The notes: a model not told the origin generated them from the letters alone. 64,000 nt of DNA from DUPQ01 sp964563155 (GCA_964563155.1 CAZLVL010000015.1:7612-71611); one strand, 5' to 3'. Numbered from the stretch's first letter, positions 9,457-17,533 are shown. Program-made: numbers and translations.

Positions 9457-10224
9457 TTAAAGTACTTTAGATGCGCTTAATTGGTCCAAATAGAGCTTAG
9501 CACTTAAGTGATGTCTAAGTATTGATGCAGGACACTTGGTGCTTATTTCGCCCTCTAGTGTCTGGTAAACTGCTTCTGCCTTACTTTGGGCTGGAACCAT
9601 GCAAAATAATTTCTTTCCTTCAAATAAAGCCGGTATTGTTAGGGTCATTGCATATTTTGGCACCTCTTCTAAACTTAAAAAGCAACCATCATTTACTTGC
9701 TGACTTCTACAAGCATGATCTAACTTAACAACCTTAACCTTTACCTTATCATCAAAGTCTGCTACTGGAGGGTCATTAAAAGCTATATGGCCATTTTCAC
9801 CAATACCCATACATACAATATCAATTTGATTATTCTCTAATAGAGATTCATATCTCATACATTCTTTTGTAACATCATCTACACTAGGATCTAAATAATA
9901 GATATTTTTAAAATTAACATGAGAGAATATAGCATTTCTTAGAAAGTTTCCAAAAGCTTGGGGAGCATCTTGTTCTATTCCTAAATACTCATCCATATGA
10001 AAAGCATTAATTCTTCCCCACTCTATATCATCTAAGGTTATAAGTCTTTCAAAAAAATCACTTTGAGAAGGGGCTGCAGCAAAGACTATATTAATTTCTT
10101 CTTTTTGAGTAAGGGCTTTTTTAATTGCATCTCTAACATCATGCGCTGCTTGAATACCCATATTTTTCCTTGTATCAAATACATTTACCTTTAGATTGTC
10201 CTTTTCAAAACTTTTAATTAACAT
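9457..10224 (-). CDS. NagB-like glucosamine/galactosamine-6-phosphate isomerase-deaminase
   Basis: 255-residue member of the NagB/6-phosphogluconolactonase fold. Seen: FHMDEYLG with the proton-transfer Asp and GIGENGHIAFNDPP. E. coli NagB has D141, H143 and E148 in the equivalent loop (NDGHIAFNEP). Here the His is kept but Asp is Asn and Glu is Asp, as in a subfamily of ~250-residue NagB-like proteins, so deaminase activity is probable, not proven. First gene of the operon. The ATG at 10224 is preceded by an in-frame stop, and the only Shine-Dalgarno (AGGAGG, 10260-10265) is about 35 nt away, an unusual arrangement. A promoter with tandem repeats lies upstream. Confidence 0.8.
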   Translation of the reverse strand: MLIKSFEKDNLKVNVFDTRKNMGIQAAHDVRDAIKKALTQKEEINIVFAAAPSQSDFFERLITLDDIEWGRINAFHMDEYLGIEQDAPQAFGNFLRNAIFSHVNFKNIYYLDPSVDDVTKECMRYESLLENNQIDIVCMGIGENGHIAFNDPPVADFDDKVKVKVVKLDHACRSQQVNDGCFLSLEEVPKYAMTLTIPALFEGKKLFCMVPAQSKAEAVYQTLEGEISTKCPASILRHHLSAKLYLDQLSASKVL

Positions 10225-10285
10225 TTAAATTTGTATAAAACAGTATAAACCGTTTATCTCCTCCTTTAAAGATTTTTTCTCTTTA

Positions 10286-10314
10286 ATTATAATATACAAA
10301 GACGAATATACAAA
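10286..10314 (-). promoter_or_regulatory. Promoter of the amino-sugar operon with tandem 10-mers
   Basis: Minus-strand TTGTAT (10308-10313), 16-bp spacer, TATAAT (10286-10291). Two exact copies of AATATACAAA (plus strand, 10291-10300 and 10305-10314) sit across the -10/-35 region with a 14-bp period, a layout expected of a repressor operator. The half-site resembles GntR-family operators such as that of TreR (TTGTATATACAA), but no regulator gene is in the window. Confidence 0.55.
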
Positions 10315-10319
10315 ACACA

Positions 10320-10877
10320 TTAAAAGGAAAACTTCTCTTTTATCATTTGAGCTACAACCTCAGGCTGCAAATTGGAGTTATCAATTTTAATATAGTTTTC
10401 AAAAGGAATTTCTCCGTCTTTACTTACCAGTCGATAATTCTTATCTTCTTTTAGTAAAAGCTCAGTTGAAAAATCCATATTTCTTTTAGAAGCCTTATGC
10501 TTAAGCCTATTTTCTGTCATGTGCCTTTGAAGTCTAATTTCTTGTGGCGCTACCAACTCAACATAATAAATATCTGCATTATTGCGTCGAAAAATATCTA
10601 CAAGGCTATTAATATAGTCCCAATCGGATTGATGGTCAAAGGCCCACATGAAGGTAAAAATCATGCCATATAAGTCAGTTTTGGCAAATTCATCAAATAT
10701 TACTTCCCGAATGCGTCTGACTGCACCACGAACATACTTGTATTGACCGAAAATTTCTATCCCCAATTCTATATCCATATGGTTATGATATAGTCGTAGA
10801 TCTGTTATCTTCATCAATTCTTGTCCAACTGTCATTTTCCCTACAGCACCTGCACCAATTATAATTACTAGTTTCAT
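10320..10877 (-). CDS. Small P-loop nucleotide kinase-like AAA protein
   Basis: 185-residue single-domain P-loop NTPase of the shikimate/adenylate kinase-like class annotated generally as AAA family ATPase. Walker A is GAGAVGKMT near residue 8, with Met after the Lys as is usual in this family, then an LYHNHMDIE segment and a WAFDHQSDWDY lid-like region. Substrate unknown. ATG at 10877 has AGGAGATGCT just upstream. It stands alone between the eno terminator and the amino-sugar promoter. Arg codons are often CGN (CGA, CGC, CGT, CGG) whereas neighbours use mainly AGA, which suggests acquisition from elsewhere (inference). Confidence 0.65.
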   Translation of the reverse strand: MKLVIIIGAGAVGKMTVGQELMKITDLRLYHNHMDIELGIEIFGQYKYVRGAVRRIREVIFDEFAKTDLYGMIFTFMWAFDHQSDWDYINSLVDIFRRNNADIYYVELVAPQEIRLQRHMTENRLKHKASKRNMDFSTELLLKEDKNYRLVSKDGEIPFENYIKIDNSNLQPEVVAQMIKEKFSF

Positions 10878-10974
10878 AGCATCTCCTATGGAATATAATT
10901 CAAGACAAATAATTTCCTTTTTCTTGATCTATAACTTTCTATTCTTTATGTTATATTTTCTTTTAATTATAAAA

Positions 10975-11009
10975 CCACAGATACTGCTTGTAAAGCATTG
11001 TATCTGTGG
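10975..11009 (-). terminator. Terminator of the gap-pgk-tpiA-eno operon
   Basis: CCACAGATAC (10975-10984) and GTATCTGTGG (11000-11009) form a perfect 10-bp stem, extended by an inner TGCTT/AAGCA pairing around GTA. On the minus strand the stem is followed by TTTTATAATT. It lies 60 nt past the eno stop. Confidence 0.75.
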
Positions 11010-11069
11010 CCTTGTTTTACATGTATCATCACTTATCGCGAAGTGACTTAAATATTTAAATGATTTTTA

Positions 11070-12386
11070 TTATGCCTTAATATTAAACCAAGCATCTAAA
11101 CCAGGATATACTGCAACTTCATCCAATTCTTCTTCTATTCTTAGAAGTTGATTGTATTTAGCTACTCTGTCTGTTCTAGAAGGAGCACCTGTTTTAATTT
11201 GCCCTGAGTTTGTAGCAACAGCTATGTCAGCTATGGTTGTATCTTCAGTTTCGCCAGAACGGTGACTTGTAACCGCTGTATAACCAGCTCTGTTAGCCAT
11301 TTCAATAGCTTCCAGGGTTTCGGTTAAGGTACCAATTTGGTTAACTTTAATTAAAATTGAGTTTGCAACTCCTAATTCAATACCCTTTTTAAGTCTTTTG
11401 GTATTAGTAACAAATAGGTCGTCACCAACTAATTGAATTTTATCACCAAGTCTATCAGTAAGCTTTTTCCAGCCATCCCAGTCTTCTTCTGCAAGACCAT
11501 CTTCAATAGAGATAATAGGATATTTATCAACCATTTCTGCCCAATAATCAATCATTTCATCTAAGGTAAACATTCTGTCAGTTTTCCAGAAATAATATGA
11601 GCCTTCTTGACCTTTTGCTTTAGCTTTTTCATACATTTCAGTAGCAGCTGGATCTAATGCAATTCTAAATTGATCATAGGGTTTATAGCCAGCTAATTCG
11701 ATAGCTTCAACAATAACTTGAAGAGCTTCTTCATCTGTTTTTAAATCAGGTGCAAATCCACCTTCATCGCCTACTGCTGTAGAATAACCTTTTTTAGATA
11801 AAACTCCTCTAAGAGTATGGAAAACTTCCGCACACCATCTTAAGCCTTCTTTAAAAGAAGTAGCTCCAACAGGCATAATCATAAATTCTTGGCAGCTAAC
11901 TGAGTTATCAGCGTGTTCTCCACCATTAATAATGTTCATCATGGGAACTGGTAGTGTTTTAGAATTAACTCCGCCTATGTATTCATAAAGGCTAAGACCT
12001 AAAGCTTCGGCTGCTGCTTTTGCAACTGCAAGAGAAACACCTAAAATAGCGTTAGCACCTAGTTTGCTTTTATTTTCTGTTCCATCTAGTTCAATCATTA
12101 GCTTATCAATTTGAACTTGGTCTAAAACGTTAAGACCTTCTAGTTCTGGAGCAATCACTTCGTTTACATTATCAACTGCTTTTTGAACACCTTTACCAAG
12201 GTATACTGATTTGTTTCCATCTCTAAGTTCTACAGCTTCAAAAGCTCCTGTTGAAGCACCACTTGGTACAGCAGCTCTTCCAACAAAACCACCATCTACA
12301 AATACTTCAACTTCAACTGTAGGATTTCCTCTAGAGTCTATTATTTCTCTTGCCCATATTGCTTCTATAGGGATATATTGTTTCAT
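11070..12386 (-). CDS. eno: Enolase
   Basis: Converts 2-phosphoglycerate to phosphoenolpyruvate. 438 residues, the family's usual length. Seen: the N-terminal AREIIDSRGNPTVEVEV motif, GAN and SGAST loops, metal-binding Asp in IALDPAATEMYE, SIEDGLAEEDWDGW, VGDDLFVTN and the signature ILIKVNQIGTLTE followed by SHRSGETEDTTIAD. I start at ATG 12386, with GGAGGT at 12391-12396. The longer frame starts at a TTG that is part of the ribosome binding site region. Last gene of the glycolytic operon, followed by a strong terminator. No phosphoglycerate mutase gene is present between tpiA and eno, although gpmI commonly lies there in Firmicutes. Confidence 0.98.
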   Translation of the reverse strand: MKQYIPIEAIWAREIIDSRGNPTVEVEVFVDGGFVGRAAVPSGASTGAFEAVELRDGNKSVYLGKGVQKAVDNVNEVIAPELEGLNVLDQVQIDKLMIELDGTENKSKLGANAILGVSLAVAKAAAEALGLSLYEYIGGVNSKTLPVPMMNIINGGEHADNSVSCQEFMIMPVGATSFKEGLRWCAEVFHTLRGVLSKKGYSTAVGDEGGFAPDLKTDEEALQVIVEAIELAGYKPYDQFRIALDPAATEMYEKAKAKGQEGSYYFWKTDRMFTLDEMIDYWAEMVDKYPIISIEDGLAEEDWDGWKKLTDRLGDKIQLVGDDLFVTNTKRLKKGIELGVANSILIKVNQIGTLTETLEAIEMANRAGYTAVTSHRSGETEDTTIADIAVATNSGQIKTGAPSRTDRVAKYNQLLRIEEELDEVAVYPGLDAWFNIKA

Positions 12387-12407
12387 TTTAACCTCCAATG
12401 TGTTTAC

Positions 12408-13163
12408 TTATAAATTATAATTTATTATTTTATCAAACTCATCTATTTTTAGACTTGCGCCACCAACTAAGCCACCATCTATATCACTCATAGAAAATAG
12501 TTCCTTAACATTCTTTGAGTTAACTGAACCACCATACTGAATGATTACACGATTAGCTGTTCTTCTGCTATATAGATTTAAAACAACTCTTCTTATAAGG
12601 GCACAAATTTCATTAGCTTGTTCTGATGTTGCTGTTTTGCCTGTTCCAATAGCCCAAATAGGTTCATATGCTATTATTACGTTTTTCATATCTTCTTCAG
12701 ATACACCTTTAAGAGCGTATTTAACTTGATATGAAACAAAATCTTCAGTAACACCCATTTCTCTTTGTTCTAAAGATTCTCCAACACAGACAATAGGCTT
12801 TAGTCCAACTGATAGGGCTTTTAAAACCTTTTGATTAACAGTTTCATCTGTTTCATTGTAATATTGTCTTCTTTCAGAGTGTCCAATTATGACATAACTA
12901 ACACCTGCATCTACCAACATTTCAGCAGAAACTTCTCCTGTATAAGCACCATTTTCTAAAGCATGCATATTTTGAGCAGCTATCTTGATTCTTGTTCTTC
13001 TAGACGCTTTAACAGCAGAATCTACAGCTACATATGGTACTGCACAAACAACAATATCTTTTACATCTTTAACACTAGCAACAAGCTCTTTTATAAATGC
13101 AGAAGCTTCTTTTGGTGTCTTATTCATTTTCCAGTTTCCAGCAATTACTTTTTTTCTACTCAT
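12408..13163 (-). CDS. tpiA: Triosephosphate isomerase
   Basis: Interconverts dihydroxyacetone phosphate and glyceraldehyde 3-phosphate. 251 residues. Active-site residues visible: N/K in AGNWKMNK, His in IIGHSERR, and Glu in the AYEPIWAIGTG signature, then the phosphate loop YGGSVN and VGGASL. ATG at 13163 overlaps the pgk stop by 4 bp with GGAGGATAA ahead, so translation is coupled. Standard member of the gap-pgk-tpiA-eno operon. Confidence 0.98.
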   Translation of the reverse strand: MSRKKVIAGNWKMNKTPKEASAFIKELVASVKDVKDIVVCAVPYVAVDSAVKASRRTRIKIAAQNMHALENGAYTGEVSAEMLVDAGVSYVIIGHSERRQYYNETDETVNQKVLKALSVGLKPIVCVGESLEQREMGVTEDFVSYQVKYALKGVSEEDMKNVIIAYEPIWAIGTGKTATSEQANEICALIRRVVLNLYSRRTANRVIIQYGGSVNSKNVKELFSMSDIDGGLVGGASLKIDEFDKIINYNL

Positions 13164-14353
13164 TTATCCTCCAATACATCAATACCAGGTAAAACCTTAC
13201 CTTCTAAGAATTCTAGTGATGCGCCACCACCGGTTGAGATGTGGCTAACCTTATCAGCAAAACCTAAAAGTTCAACAGCAGCTGCACTATCTCCTCCCCC
13301 AATAATTGAGGTGGCATCAGCATTTGCAACTGCTTGAGCAATCATTTTTGTACCATTTGCAAAGTTTTTAAATTCAAAAACTCCCATAGGCCCATTCCAT
13401 ATAATTGTTCTAGCATCTTTTATAGTATCAGAAAAATAGTCTATTGTTTTTGGTCCAATGTCTAGACCCATTAGATTACTAGGAATTTGGTCATAATCTT
13501 TTATGGATATATTAGCATCATTTTTAAATTCATCAGCAACAACGATATCTTTAGGTAATAATAGATTAACACCTTTTTCTTTAGCTCTTTTTAATAAATC
13601 TAAGGCCAGTTCTAATTTGTCATCTTCACAAATTGAAGTACCAATTTCATAGCCTTGAGCTTTTAAGAAGGTATATGCCATTCCCCCACCAATAATTATG
13701 GAGTCAACCTTTTCTAAAAGACTTTCAATAACTCCAATTTTGTCAGAAACTTTAGCACCACCTAAAATGGCAATGAAGGGTCTAACAGGATTGTTTAAGG
13801 CCTGACACATAAAATCAATTTCTTTTTTAATTAGATATCCAGAAACTGCAGGCAAAAATCTTGCTATTCCAGCTGTAGAAGCATGGGCTCTATGAGCTGT
13901 ACCAAAAGCATCATTTACAAAAATGTCAGCAAAAGAAGCTAAGCTTTTTGAAAACTCTTCATCATTCTTTTCTTCTTCCTTATGAAATCTAACATTTTCC
14001 AATAGCATTACATCGCCATCTTTTAGAGCAGCAGCTTTAGCTTTAGCATCTTCACCGATTACATCTGCAGCAAGAACAACTTCTTTGCCTAAAAGCTCAG
14101 AAATTCTTTTAGCTACAGGTTTTAAGGAATATTTCATGTCAAATTGACCCTTGGGCCTTCCTAAATGGGATACTAAAATTGTTTTTGCTTTGTTGTCTGA
14201 AAGATACTTAATGGTTTTCATAGCTTCTCTGATTCTTTTGTCATCTGTTATAACTGAATCTTGTAAAGGTACATTGAAATCCATTCTAGCGATAACTCTT
14301 TTTCCACTTACATTAATGTCTTCAACGGTTTTCTTATTTAATAAAGTTGTCAT
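13160..14353 (-). CDS. pgk: Phosphoglycerate kinase
   Basis: Makes ATP from 1,3-bisphosphoglycerate. 397 residues. Seen: RMDFNVPL substrate motif, SHLGRPKG, ENVRFHKEE, AILGGAKVSDKI and the C-terminal GGGDSAAAV/STGGGASLE nucleotide-binding loops. Start set at ATG 14353 (MTTLLNKKTVED), which has AAGGAG 6 nt upstream; the frame extends 6 codons further without support. It follows gap after a short spacer containing a GNRA-loop hairpin, and overlaps tpiA by 4 bp. Confidence 0.98.
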   Translation of the reverse strand: MTTLLNKKTVEDINVSGKRVIARMDFNVPLQDSVITDDKRIREAMKTIKYLSDNKAKTILVSHLGRPKGQFDMKYSLKPVAKRISELLGKEVVLAADVIGEDAKAKAAALKDGDVMLLENVRFHKEEEKNDEEFSKSLASFADIFVNDAFGTAHRAHASTAGIARFLPAVSGYLIKKEIDFMCQALNNPVRPFIAILGGAKVSDKIGVIESLLEKVDSIIIGGGMAYTFLKAQGYEIGTSICEDDKLELALDLLKRAKEKGVNLLLPKDIVVADEFKNDANISIKDYDQIPSNLMGLDIGPKTIDYFSDTIKDARTIIWNGPMGVFEFKNFANGTKMIAQAVANADATSIIGGGDSAAAVELLGFADKVSHISTGGGASLEFLEGKVLPGIDVLEDK

Positions 14354-14376
14354 CACGGTCTCCTTATGCAATAATA

Positions 14377-14396
14377 GGGCCCGTTTTCACGGGCCT
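14377..14396 (-). promoter_or_regulatory. GNRA hairpin in the gap-pgk spacer
   Basis: GGCCCGT (14389-14395 on the minus strand) and ACGGGCC (14378-14384) pair around a GAAA tetraloop. It starts 9 nt after the gap stop and lacks a U-run, so it is not an intrinsic terminator. A stable 3' hairpin right after gap is a typical mRNA stabiliser or processing boundary that sets gap above pgk (inference). Confidence 0.6.
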
Positions 14397-14404
14397 TAAA
14401 TTTT

Positions 14405-15418
14405 TTACTTAGCGTCAACTTTAGCCATATGGACAATTAGGTCGACTGTCTTATTAGAATAGCCCCACTCATTGTCATACCAGGATACAAGTTTAACAAA
14501 ATTATCATTTAATGAAATTCCAGCTGTAGCATCAAAGATACAGGTTCTTGGATCTGTAATAAAGTCTGTAGAAACTACAGCGTCTTCTGTATATCCAATA
14601 ATACCCTTCATTTCATTTTCTGAAGCCTTTTTCATTGTTTCACAGATAAGGTCATAGGAAGCTGGTTTGTCTAATCTTAAGGTAACGTCCACTACTGAAA
14701 CGTTAACTGTAGGAACTCTCATAGACATTCCTGTAAGTTTTCCATTTAAAGAAGGAATAACCTTACCAACTGCTTTTGCAGCACCTGTGCTAGAAGGAAT
14801 AATGTTAGCAGAAGCGGCTCTTCCACCTCTCCAGTCCTTAGCAGAAGGTCCATCAACGGTCTTTTGAGTTGCTGTAATAGCATGAACTGTAGTCATAAGG
14901 CCTTCAACAACGCCAAAGTTATCATGCATAACCTTTACTAGAGGTGCTAGACAGTTTGTTGTACAAGAAGCATTAGAAACAAAATTCATATCTGTTGTAT
15001 ATTTGTCTTGGTTAACTCCCATAACGAACATTGGAGTATCATCCTTTGAAGGAGCAGACATAATAACTTTTTTAGCTCCAGCTTCTAAGTGCCCAGCTGC
15101 CTTTTCTTTTGTTAGAAAAACACCAGTAGATTCTACGATATATTCAGCTCCACAGCCTTTCCAATCGATTTGGGCAGGTTCCATTTTGCCATAAACATTT
15201 ATTTTTTGTCCATTAACAATTAAATAATCTTCGCCTGTTTCAATCGTTCCTTTAAATTGTCCATGAACTGAATCATATTTCAACATATAAGCCATATATG
15301 GCACATCTATAAAAGGATCATTAATACCTTTAATTTCAACTTCAGGATTGTCAATGGCAGCTCTAAAGACTAAACGTCCAATTCTACCGAATCCATTAAT
15401 ACCTATTTTTACTTTCAT
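14405..15418 (-). CDS. gap: Glyceraldehyde-3-phosphate dehydrogenase, glycolytic
   Basis: Oxidises and phosphorylates glyceraldehyde 3-phosphate with NAD+. 337 residues. Rossmann start KIGINGFGRIGRLV; catalytic Cys in the SNASCTTNCLAP signature; HAITATQ; the WRGGRAASANIIPSSTGAAKAVG loop; C-terminal SWYDNEWGYSNK. ATG at 15418 has GGAGGAAC 5-12 nt upstream. First gene of the glycolytic operon with its own promoter. No CggR-type regulator gene precedes it, unlike Bacillus. Confidence 0.98.
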   Translation of the reverse strand: MKVKIGINGFGRIGRLVFRAAIDNPEVEIKGINDPFIDVPYMAYMLKYDSVHGQFKGTIETGEDYLIVNGQKINVYGKMEPAQIDWKGCGAEYIVESTGVFLTKEKAAGHLEAGAKKVIMSAPSKDDTPMFVMGVNQDKYTTDMNFVSNASCTTNCLAPLVKVMHDNFGVVEGLMTTVHAITATQKTVDGPSAKDWRGGRAASANIIPSSTGAAKAVGKVIPSLNGKLTGMSMRVPTVNVSVVDVTLRLDKPASYDLICETMKKASENEMKGIIGYTEDAVVSTDFITDPRTCIFDATAGISLNDNFVKLVSWYDNEWGYSNKTVDLIVHMAKVDAK

Positions 15419-15459
15419 TTATTGTTCCTCCTAATAAATCAAAAAATTTCTTCTAAATA

Positions 15460-15488
15460 ATTCTATAATAACCTCTTGTCTTTTTCAA
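15460..15488 (-). promoter_or_regulatory. Promoter of the glycolytic operon
   Basis: Minus-strand TTGAAA (15483-15488), 17-bp spacer, TAGAAT (15460-15465). The leader is about 35 nt. The same hexamer pair with the same spacing recurs in front of frr (61527-61555). Confidence 0.65.
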
Positions 15489-15529
15489 TACAAAAAGGTG
15501 TAAAACAAGTCAATTTGTTAAAAATTTAA

Positions 15530-16012
15530 CTATAAATTTAAAAATCCATCTTTTTTCAAATTAATAAAGTCAAATTGTCTTAGAACTTCATACAAAATCA
15601 AGGCTACACTGTTAGACAAATTAAGAGACCTAGTGTCGTTAATCATAGGAATACGTATGGTTTTATCATAGTTATCTCTTAAAAGGTCCTCTGGTAAGCC
15701 TTTTGTTTCTTTGCCAAATAAAATATATGAGTTGTCTGGGTAAGCTATATCTGAATAAACCTTCTTGCCTTTTGTTGAAGCAAAGTATAAGGAGCAATTC
15801 TTTTTAAGCTCTAAAAACTCCTCTAATGATTCATAAACATGAAGATCCAAGTCCTTCCAATAATCCAGTCCTGCCCTTTTAAGAGTCTTTTCTTCTAAAG
15901 AAAAACCCAAGGGTTTTATTAAATGCAAAGGAGAACCTGTGGCTACACAGGTCCTAGCTATATTACCAGTATTTTGGGGTATCTCAGGCTCTACAAGGAC
16001 TATATGAATCAT
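15530..16012 (-). CDS. trmL: tRNA (cytidine(34)/uridine(34)-2'-O)-methyltransferase
   Basis: SPOUT-class enzyme that methylates the wobble ribose of certain tRNA-Leu. 160 residues. Seen: HIVLVEPEIPQNTGNIARTC at the N terminus, GLDYWKDLD, LFGKETKGLPE and IPMINDTRSLNLSNSVALILYE, the knotted SAM-binding motifs. It lies downstream of the DUF1858 gene by 23 bp, likely last in the icd operon. The Shine-Dalgarno is weak (AGGTAAG about 18 nt away). Confidence 0.93.
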   Translation of the reverse strand: MIHIVLVEPEIPQNTGNIARTCVATGSPLHLIKPLGFSLEEKTLKRAGLDYWKDLDLHVYESLEEFLELKKNCSLYFASTKGKKVYSDIAYPDNSYILFGKETKGLPEDLLRDNYDKTIRIPMINDTRSLNLSNSVALILYEVLRQFDFINLKKDGFLNL

Positions 16013-16035
16013 AATACTTTATTTATACTACTTAC

Positions 16036-16230
16036 CTATTCAAAGTATGCAATTAAAGCATCTATTAGAGCATTGGCATCCACACCATGGGTGTTAGCAG
16101 CTTGATAAATGCTTTCTCCAGCTGAATGAGGACATCCGATGCAGTGCATTCCAAATGCAAAGAAAATGTCAGCTGTATTTGGATCCATTTTAAGTACATC
16201 TAATATTGTAGTTTCTCTTGTTATTTTCAT
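16036..16230 (-). CDS. DUF1858 redox-disulfide domain protein
   Basis: 64-residue protein with the HGMHCIGCPHS-like motif (FGMHCIGC), the CxxC signature of the DUF1858/hybrid-cluster-associated redox-disulfide family, preceded by ITRETTILDVLKMDP. Small stand-alone copies are widespread in anaerobes; the CxxC is thought to be redox active, function unproved. The ATG at 16230 overlaps the icd stop by 4 bp, so it is translationally coupled to isocitrate dehydrogenase, an association worth noting. Confidence 0.88.
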   Translation of the reverse strand: MKITRETTILDVLKMDPNTADIFFAFGMHCIGCPHSAGESIYQAANTHGVDANALIDALIAYFE

Positions 16231-17438
16231 GAAAGTTTCTCCTTTAATCTATCAGCAATATTAATTATAAATTCTTCAGTATTTAATACAGTGATTTTAT
16301 CACTTTTTACTAGATTTGATAAATCCTTTGTTATAAATCCTTCTTCAATAGATTCTATACAGGTTTTATCCAAAAGGTCAGCAAATTCTATTAGCCTATT
16401 ATTATTGTCTAATTGACCTCTTTTTCTTAAGGCACCTGTCCAAGCAAAAATAGTAGCCATAGAATTGGTTGAAGTTTCCTCTCCTTTTAAGTGTCTATAG
16501 AAATGTCGTGTAACAGTACCATGAGCTGCTTCATATTCAAATTCACCATTTGGTGAAACTAATATTGAAGTCATCATGGCTAAAGAACCAAAAGCCGCAG
16601 ATATCATATCGCTCATAACATCCCCATCATAGTTTTTTAAAGCCCATAAAAAACCACCTTCATCTCTCATTACCCTAGCCACAGCGTCATCTATTAAGGT
16701 ATAAAAATATTCTATATTATTCTTTTTAAACTCTAACATGTATTCTTGTTTATATATTTCATCAAAAATATCTTTAAAATGATGATCATACTTTTTAGAA
16801 ATAGTATCCTTAGTTGAAAACCAAAGATCAATTTTTTTATCAAGGGCATAACTAAAGCAAGATCTAGCAAAAGACTTTATAGATTCTGTTTTGTTGTGTT
16901 GAATTTGAACAATTCCTTCACCTTCAAACCTTAAATCCAGAACATTATCTGTCAAATCATTATCTTTGTCATATGTACATCTTAAGTTACCGGCTTTATC
17001 CACAAAATACTCTGTAGCGGAATACACATCTCCATAGGCATGTCTAGCTATAACTATAGATTTTTTCCAGGTTGATACAGTGGGTTTTATATTACTTACT
17101 ACAATAGGTTCTCTAAAGACTGTTCCATCTAAAATTTCTCTTATAGTACCATTAGGGCTTTTCCACATTTTTTTTAGCTTATATTCTTCTACTCTTTGAG
17201 CATTAGCAGTTATTGTGGCACATTTAACCCCAACCTTATGTTTTTTAATGGCATAAGCACTATCAAAAGTAACTTGATCATCTGTTTTATCTCTATTTAT
17301 TAATGAAAGGTCATAATAGTCTGTTTTTAAGTCTATGTGGGGAAGAAGCAAATAATCCTTTATCATCTGCCAAAGAATTCTTGTCATTTCATCTCCATCA
17401 ATTTCAACTATAGGGTTTTGCATTTCTATTTTATTCAT
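16227..17438 (-). CDS. icd: NADP-dependent isocitrate dehydrogenase, eukaryote-type
   Basis: Oxidative decarboxylation of isocitrate to 2-oxoglutarate. 403 residues, matching the eukaryotic-like homodimeric IDH subfamily, not the E. coli type. Seen: EIDGDEMTRILW at the N terminus, TITANAQRVEEY, SPNGTIREILDGTVFREPI, and EAAHGTVTRHFYRHLKGEETSTNSMATIFAW with the NADP-selecting loop. ATG at 17438 has AGGTGAGAG directly upstream. Own promoter at 17467-17495. No aconitase or citrate synthase gene accompanies it here. In a fermenter it most likely supplies 2-oxoglutarate for glutamate synthesis and NADPH (inference). Confidence 0.95.
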   Translation of the reverse strand: MNKIEMQNPIVEIDGDEMTRILWQMIKDYLLLPHIDLKTDYYDLSLINRDKTDDQVTFDSAYAIKKHKVGVKCATITANAQRVEEYKLKKMWKSPNGTIREILDGTVFREPIVVSNIKPTVSTWKKSIVIARHAYGDVYSATEYFVDKAGNLRCTYDKDNDLTDNVLDLRFEGEGIVQIQHNKTESIKSFARSCFSYALDKKIDLWFSTKDTISKKYDHHFKDIFDEIYKQEYMLEFKKNNIEYFYTLIDDAVARVMRDEGGFLWALKNYDGDVMSDMISAAFGSLAMMTSILVSPNGEFEYEAAHGTVTRHFYRHLKGEETSTNSMATIFAWTGALRKRGQLDNNNRLIEFADLLDKTCIESIEEGFITKDLSNLVKSDKITVLNTEEFIINIADRLKEKLS

Positions 17439-17466
17439 CTCTCACCTGCTACATTTAATTTTCGAC

Positions 17467-17495
17467 ATTATATCTTCTATATCTTCTTTTATCAA
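17467..17495 (-). promoter_or_regulatory. Promoter of icd
   Basis: Minus-strand TTGATA (17490-17495), 17-bp spacer, TATAAT (17467-17472), with the start codon 28 nt downstream of the -10. Confidence 0.6.
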
Positions 17496-17533
17496 CATTC
17501 ACTTAATATGAATCTTGTTAATCTCAAAAATAT

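Noticed and set aside
12963..13337. Plus-strand frames opposite tpiA/pgk
   Set aside because: Antisense to strongly conserved glycolytic genes; no start signal or family match.
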